Assembly (NCBI GenBank): GCA_937911265.1
Contig: CALDRG010000063.1
Span: 1-64,000 of the forward strand
Origin: Thalassarchaeum sp002495735
Lineage (GTDB): Archaea; Thermoplasmatota; Poseidoniia; Poseidoniales; Thalassarchaeaceae
Direction: 5' to 3'
DNA length: 64,000 bases
The notes beneath the pieces were generated by a model. The model did not search any database, was not told where the DNA came from, and saw only the letters and a program-made list of their open reading frames with translations. The position numbers and the translations under genes were made by a program. Every line of letters starts with the position of its first letter. Within the stretch, counting starts at the first letter, position 1. Shown one piece after another: positions 60,036 through 64,000 of this stretch.

Positions 60036-61516
60036 GACTCGTTGTAGATTGGTGTCTCGTCTAGGTGCATGGCGAGATTGAACAGCCACCACGATATCAG
60101 GTCAAATGATTCCACGAGATTCTGGACACCGGTTCCGTTGTCAGTCACCATCATGTCGACCATTGTATCGAGAGTGTCGCACGGTCCGTGGTAGCAATCC
60201 GAGCCGCCAGTGAGCGAGCCAAAGTCCATCGAGACCACCCCGAGCTGGTCTGCTATCCTCTCGTAGTCGCTCCTCCCTCTCTGCGACTCGTGCACCGATA
60301 TCGAGAGTCTATTCTGGTCGCTAGAGTCAACGTCCTTCATCGAGGCGTAGCCCTCGGTGTTGTAGATCTCCCTCCCTAAGCGCAGCGCCTCGGCGATGTC
60401 GTTGTTGTTCGAACCAACCCACTCAGCGAGTCTAACCATGGGCCACTGCTCGTTGATCTGATTGTCCGTCTCGGGAATGATGTCGACTACTAGGGTGTAG
60501 TAACCCGGCCAGTTAGTCCCGACTGCATCCGCATTGAGGTAGTTTGACAGGGTGACTCCTGACGGGATGTTCTCTATCCATCTGTCAACTCCATCGTAGC
60601 CGTTCTCCTCGTTGGACCAGAAGCAGACGGCGATGGTTCTGCGGTGATCGAACTGCGCGAGACCTCGGGCCGCCTCTAGGACCAAGGCCACGCCAGCACC
60701 GTTGTCGTGTGCTCCGATGTGGGTTCCTCCTCCGGGTGGGCTTCCCGCCTCGGCGATGTCGAGATGGGCCCCCAGAACCAGCCATTCGTCGGGGAATGTT
60801 GTCCCCTCCTTGTAGCCGCAGACATTGACCGCGTAGGAAAAGTCAGAAATCCAGTAACGGTGAATCTGCGTGTCGTAGCCCATCACCTGAAGTTCGCTCT
60901 GCATGAAATTCGCAGCCCTCATGTACACCGGGTCGTGCAGGGTGAAAGGACCCCAGCGATCGTTGTAGCCTGAATCGGGATCAGCGAACAACTCTAACCA
61001 CTCAAAGACGTTGAGGCCGTCAATTATACCGGTGCTGTGCAGTGCTCCGTCCTCCACTGTGTACGCTGAATCGTTCTCCCTTGCCACAGGGTGCTCGATG
61101 TAGGCGTATGGTGACTGCTCGAACTCACTCGAGGAGAACCATTCCGTCCAACTCTGGTTGGTCGCTCGCAGCGGCCAGGTGTCTCTACCCAATTCTCCCA
61201 GTAGGAAGTGAGTTGAATTGAGATTTGATGGGGCCAGCATCTCTACGCTTGCAGTGCCAGCCCCATCGAAATCGAGCGTAGTCCCGTTCACGATGTATCC
61301 AGACTCCTCATCCATGACGAGGTATGGGACATGTACGCTCATCGAGCTTGATGCAGTGACCTCTACAGTCTGGAACTGCGCACCTATGAGTACCTCGGGA
61401 GAAATTGTCAGGTCGTCGGTCGAAATCAACTCGGCATCCCCTCCGGGGGAGAAGCATCCGGTTAAGCTGGTAGCAATAATGACGAGCGCGAGACACGCTG
61501 CGCGGACACGGGTCAT
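60032..61516 (-). CDS. M28-family secreted lipoprotein peptidase
   Basis: 494 residues from ATG 61516. The signal peptide ends in a lipobox-like SLTGC, so the protein is probably lipid-anchored outside the cell. The zinc sites are VLGAHLDIAEAGSPPG (His), HIGAHDNGAGVALVLEAA (bridging Asp), FWSNEENGYDG (catalytic Glu and ligand), NYLNADAVGTNW (Asp) and GSDCYHGPCDTLDTM (His), a complete M28 set. It should be an aminopeptidase or carboxypeptidase for extracellular peptides. Confidence 0.93.
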   Translation of the reverse strand: MTRVRAACLALVIIATSLTGCFSPGGDAELISTDDLTISPEVLIGAQFQTVEVTASSSMSVHVPYLVMDEESGYIVNGTTLDFDGAGTASVEMLAPSNLNSTHFLLGELGRDTWPLRATNQSWTEWFSSSEFEQSPYAYIEHPVARENDSAYTVEDGALHSTGIIDGLNVFEWLELFADPDSGYNDRWGPFTLHDPVYMRAANFMQSELQVMGYDTQIHRYWISDFSYAVNVCGYKEGTTFPDEWLVLGAHLDIAEAGSPPGGGTHIGAHDNGAGVALVLEAARGLAQFDHRRTIAVCFWSNEENGYDGVDRWIENIPSGVTLSNYLNADAVGTNWPGYYTLVVDIIPETDNQINEQWPMVRLAEWVGSNNNDIAEALRLGREIYNTEGYASMKDVDSSDQNRLSISVHESQRGRSDYERIADQLGVVSMDFGSLTGGSDCYHGPCDTLDTMVDMMVTDNGTGVQNLVESFDLISWWLFNLAMHLDETPIYNES

Positions 61517-61639
61517 CGATTCGGATTGGTGTTGGCTGTATATCAGTTCAGCCGAACAGGGCAGTTTCAAGACCGGACGACCCTACGCAGGTATCTCTGA
61601 CACGGCCCCTCTAAGGGATGCGGAGTCGGAGGTGAGTGC

Positions 61640-62656
61640 ATGCAGAGCCCCATTACGCGCATCGAACCGAAGATAGCCGCGCGTCTGTCTAAGCAGAAGT
61701 ACCAGCTCGTCGGTGAGCACGGTGGCGTCAAGGTCTGCCACTGGACCAAGCAGAGCCTGATTGCCGACCGTTCTTGCTACAAGGGCACCTTCTACGGCAT
61801 CGAGAGTCATGGCTGCATGCAGATGGCACCCAATGTGGATACCTGCAACCTCGCCTGCACATACTGTTGGAGGGAGCCACACTCAGACACACTGCACAAG
61901 ATTGACGACGACCCGTACGAGCTGTTCCTAGAGTCGGTCCGCGGCCACCGCCGCCTCATCACTGGATTCGGCGGCAACCCGAAGGCTGACCCGGAGAAGT
62001 TTCGAGAGGCGCAGAATCCGAAGCACGTCGCCATCTCATTGAATGGCGAGCCCACTCTCTACTCTCGCCTAGGTGAATTCCTCGACATCTGCCACCAACA
62101 CGGAGTCTCCACCTTCCTCGTGACCAACGGCAGCCTGCCCAAGGTCATCGAGAAGCTCGATCCACTGCCCACTCAACTTTACGTCAGCGTGGATGCCCCT
62201 AACAAGGAAATTTTTGACCGGCTGTGCAAGCCCAAGTTCGACCAAGCAGCATTCCACAAACTTGAGCAGACCCTCGAACTGCTGCCCAGCCTCGACACTC
62301 GCACGGTGTGCCGCCATACGCTCATCAAGGGCGAATCGCTAAGTCACCACGAGGATTATGCGCGCCTCGACAACATCGCCGACCCGGACTTCATCGAGGC
62401 AAAGGGGTACGTGTATGTCGGCAACAGCCGCAACAACCTGACCATCGAGAACATGCCGTATCACCAGGATATTCTCGACTTCTCCAACCGACTAGCTCCT
62501 CTTGTGGGTCGCGAGGTGCTCTCAGACCGCAAAGAGAGTCGCGTTGCTCTGATTGGCAAGGAGATGGTCCCGATTACCCTACCGGAGAAGGTGCGAGAAC
62601 TACCCAAGGACCTCGGAATCGCCAAGCCACAGCGGTATATGTTGCCTCAGGCCTAA
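61640..62656 (+). CDS. taw1: 4-demethylwyosine synthase Taw1 (TYW1)
   Basis: 338 residues. The radical SAM motif is DTCNLACTYCWREPHSD (Cys-x3-Cys-x2-Cys). Extra Cys residues upstream (RSCYKGTFYGIESHGCMQM) fit the second Fe-S cluster of Taw1. SLNGEPTLYSRLGEFLDICH is also conserved. The enzyme joins pyruvate carbons to N1-methylguanosine-37 of tRNA-Phe to form the wyosine tricycle, which Taw2 then extends. The start is set by GGAGGTGA (61628-61635). It overlaps the convergent ABC gene by 4 bp. Confidence 0.95.
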   Translation: MQSPITRIEPKIAARLSKQKYQLVGEHGGVKVCHWTKQSLIADRSCYKGTFYGIESHGCMQMAPNVDTCNLACTYCWREPHSDTLHKIDDDPYELFLESVRGHRRLITGFGGNPKADPEKFREAQNPKHVAISLNGEPTLYSRLGEFLDICHQHGVSTFLVTNGSLPKVIEKLDPLPTQLYVSVDAPNKEIFDRLCKPKFDQAAFHKLEQTLELLPSLDTRTVCRHTLIKGESLSHHEDYARLDNIADPDFIEAKGYVYVGNSRNNLTIENMPYHQDILDFSNRLAPLVGREVLSDRKESRVALIGKEMVPITLPEKVRELPKDLGIAKPQRYMLPQA

Positions 62657-63642
62657 ACCATCGGCCTACTTGAACCACATTCGGGACAACGCTGCTCCTC
62701 GCTGTCGCTGTAAATATGGAAGCATGCTGGACAAATTTCTGCCAGCGTTAATTTCGTCTTTCCTTCGACATCCAAGCGCTCGGAGTCGATTCGCTCTAAA
62801 TTGAGTGAATCACGCGCGATATCAGGAAGTTCGAATCGTCCGGGCCCTCCTATCTTCGTCAGCACGTCCGGAGGCAAAGTGACTGTACCTGTATCATCTA
62901 TGATGAGTTCGCGGCTACCTGATAGGTCAGCGATGTTCACATCGGTCCCGTGCTGAGCGACAAAGCGTCCATCCCTGAGTTCAAGCGAGCGTTCGCAAAA
63001 GGCGGCGACCTCTCTGTTGTGGGTGACTAGGAAGAAGGCGACGTCCTCCTCCTTGTGCAGGTTTTCGAATATCTCCAACACCTCCCTGCTAGTTATTGGG
63101 TCGAGAGCTCCAGTAGGCTCGTCAGCCAGAATCAACTTGGGATTCGTAATGAGAGCACGGGCTATCGCAACCCTTTGTTGCTCACCTCCTGAGAGCTCCT
63201 CAGGCATGCCTCGGGATCTATCTCCCATTCCAAGGCGGTCTAGGAGTGCCTGCGCCTTGGCCCTTGCAGTGACTGGTAAGACGCCTTGGTGTCGAAGAGG
63301 CTGGGCCACGTTATCTAGGGCGTTCATATGTGGTAGAAGGTTAGAGTCTTGGAAGATAAAAGAGACCGTTTTCTGTCGCAAATTCACGAGTTCTGTCCCA
63401 GTCAGTCTGGTCATTCTACTACCTGCCAACTCTACTCCGCCGGCTGAAGGCTTCATCAGACCCCCTAGGCACTTGAGTAGGGTGGATTTGCCTGATCCAG
63501 AGGGACCGATTACTGCCACGGCCTCTCCCTCATAGACGGTGACGTGGAGACCGCGGAGGGCGACTACATTTCCGTCTTCGGCCTTCGAATCGTAGACATG
63601 GTAGAGTCCGTCTGCCTTCAGAATCTCAACTCTTTCTTCCAT
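62653..63642 (-). CDS. ABC transporter ATPase (LolD/MacB type) with C-terminal zinc ribbon
   Basis: 329 residues. The ATPase core has Walker A GPSGSGKST (about 46-53), the signature LSGGEQQRVAIARAL, Walker B LILADEPTGALD and the switch His in VTHNREVA, typical of MacB/LolD exporters. Beyond the core, residues about 225-300 form an extra region with TGTVTLPPDVLTKIG, which looks like an AbrB-type strand pattern. The chain then ends in a zinc ribbon (Cys304, Cys307, Cys319, Cys322). This extension is not part of normal LolD. It lies 4 nt after the permease gene, so the two form one unit. Confidence 0.9.
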   Translation of the reverse strand: MEERVEILKADGLYHVYDSKAEDGNVVALRGLHVTVYEGEAVAVIGPSGSGKSTLLKCLGGLMKPSAGGVELAGSRMTRLTGTELVNLRQKTVSFIFQDSNLLPHMNALDNVAQPLRHQGVLPVTARAKAQALLDRLGMGDRSRGMPEELSGGEQQRVAIARALITNPKLILADEPTGALDPITSREVLEIFENLHKEEDVAFFLVTHNREVAAFCERSLELRDGRFVAQHGTDVNIADLSGSRELIIDDTGTVTLPPDVLTKIGGPGRFELPDIARDSLNLERIDSERLDVEGKTKLTLAEICPACFHIYSDSEEQRCPECGSSRPMV

Positions 63643-63646
63643 TTTC

Positions 63647-64000
63647 TCACTCTCCCTTCAGTACCACGGCCAAATCGGCTTGCAGGGCTCTTCTAGTTGT
63701 GTATAGCAACGCTATCATGACAGCGATTAGAACTGAAACATTGACCAGAGCCAAATCTAGCCAGGGCCATACCAATTCTCTTGCTATCGGGGCGCTTTGA
63801 CCCAAGAATATCTGGAAGATATAGCCGAATATTCCGAAGAAGCCGTTGAAGGCCTCTGCAATAGCGAGTCCAAGTATCACTCCAAGAGCCATGCTAACGG
63901 TGAGTATTGAGAGAATCTCGAACAGAACTAGTCGCATGACTTGATTGGGGCTGGCTCCAATGGCCTGCAGGATGGCCAACTCCCTCTTTCGCTGAGTCAG
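63647..64000 (-). CDS. FtsX/MacB-type ABC permease, C-terminal part (cut by window edge)
   Basis: About 117 codons of the 3' end are visible; the frame runs out of the window. The segment RKRELAILQAIGASPNQVMRL is the signature of FtsX-domain permeases, which follows the first helix of the C-terminal domain. Three membrane helices follow (EILSILTVSMALGVILGLAI, FFGIFGYIFQIFLG, LALVNVSVLIAVMIALLY), ending in ADLAVVLKGE. With the adjacent ATPase it would export or extract a lipid, lipoprotein or peptide. Confidence 0.88.
   Translation of the reverse strand: MTQRKRELAILQAIGASPNQVMRLVLFEILSILTVSMALGVILGLAIAEAFNGFFGIFGYIFQIFLGQSAPIARELVWPWLDLALVNVSVLIAVMIALLYTTRRALQADLAVVLKGE

Noticed and set aside
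1..64000. CRISPR arrays, rRNA genes, insertion sequences, integrases and replication-origin repeats
   Set aside because: I searched by eye for regular direct repeats, transposase-like motifs and clustered origin boxes and saw none; a short or degenerate example could have been missed.

Overview
The window reads as a gene-dense stretch of an archaeal chromosome. Archaeal marks are RNA polymerase subunit Rpo6/RpoK, RadA, the Hel308 helicase beside the KEOPS subunit Cgi121, the wyosine enzymes Taw1 and Taw2, an initiator tRNA with the A1-U72 end and GGG/CCC anticodon stem, and TATA-like promoters. These sit with UvrC, heme A synthesis (CtaA/CtaB), oligoribonuclease, tryptophan 2,3-dioxygenase, MsrA and many secreted or membrane-anchored peptidases. 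That mix fits an aerobic, protein-degrading planktonic archaeon of the Candidatus Poseidoniales type (Marine Group II, Thermoplasmatota). The assignment is an inference from gene content, not from a marker phylogeny.

Layout. 1-3.7 kb: the end of a membrane protein with an Arg/Ser/Gly/His tail, an alpha/beta hydrolase and the ribosome-quality-control protein RqcH. 3.7-10.5 kb: an acetyltransferase, tryptophan dioxygenase, a thiolase, Rpo6, the overlapping pair ctaA-ctaB and a LeuA/HMGL-type enzyme. 10.5-16.2 kb: a very large kexin-like protease, an AstE/AspA-type deacylase and a hotdog thioesterase. 16.3-22.8 kb: Hel308, Cgi121, a small Cys-rich protein, an M3 oligopeptidase and an MFS transporter. 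22.8-29.3 kb: RadA, initiator tRNA-Met, dihydroorotase, a beta-propeller lipoprotein and a dienelactone-hydrolase-like protein. 29.3-37.1 kb: two glycosyltransferases, an AI-2E-family permease, thiamine pyrophosphokinase, an M29-like protein, a membrane-bound winged-helix regulator, a short-chain dehydrogenase, a dimethylarginine-hydrolase-like enzyme and an AT-rich cupin gene.

37.1-49.3 kb: two giant secreted proteins with C-terminal anchors, two small stand-alone RAM-domain proteins, a winged-helix/STAND-type ATPase and UvrC. 49.3-57.8 kb: Taw2 with a JAMM-motif protein, an AT-rich spacer, oligoribonuclease, an MFS transporter and a leftward group guaB-msrA-FAD oxidase-two membrane proteins. 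57.9-64 kb: a retropepsin-like protein, a membrane protein, two YbjQ-family proteins, an M28 lipoprotein peptidase, Taw1 and an ABC exporter (ATPase plus a permease cut by the window edge).

The genes form two broad themes. One is housekeeping: translation quality control, tRNA modification, DNA repair, heme A, purine, pyrimidine and thiamine cofactors. The other is an extracytoplasmic protein-degradation and surface-protein programme: S8, M28 and M3 peptidases, an M29-like protein, the AspA-like deacylase, and giant C-terminally anchored proteins. Packing is extreme: most convergent gene pairs share or abut their stop codons. I see no insertion sequence, rRNA, CRISPR array or integrase. No single locus is plainly a new system. 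The best leads are the JAMM protein behind taw2, the STAND-type regulator, the ABC ATPase with its C-terminal extension, and the family of giant anchored surface proteins.
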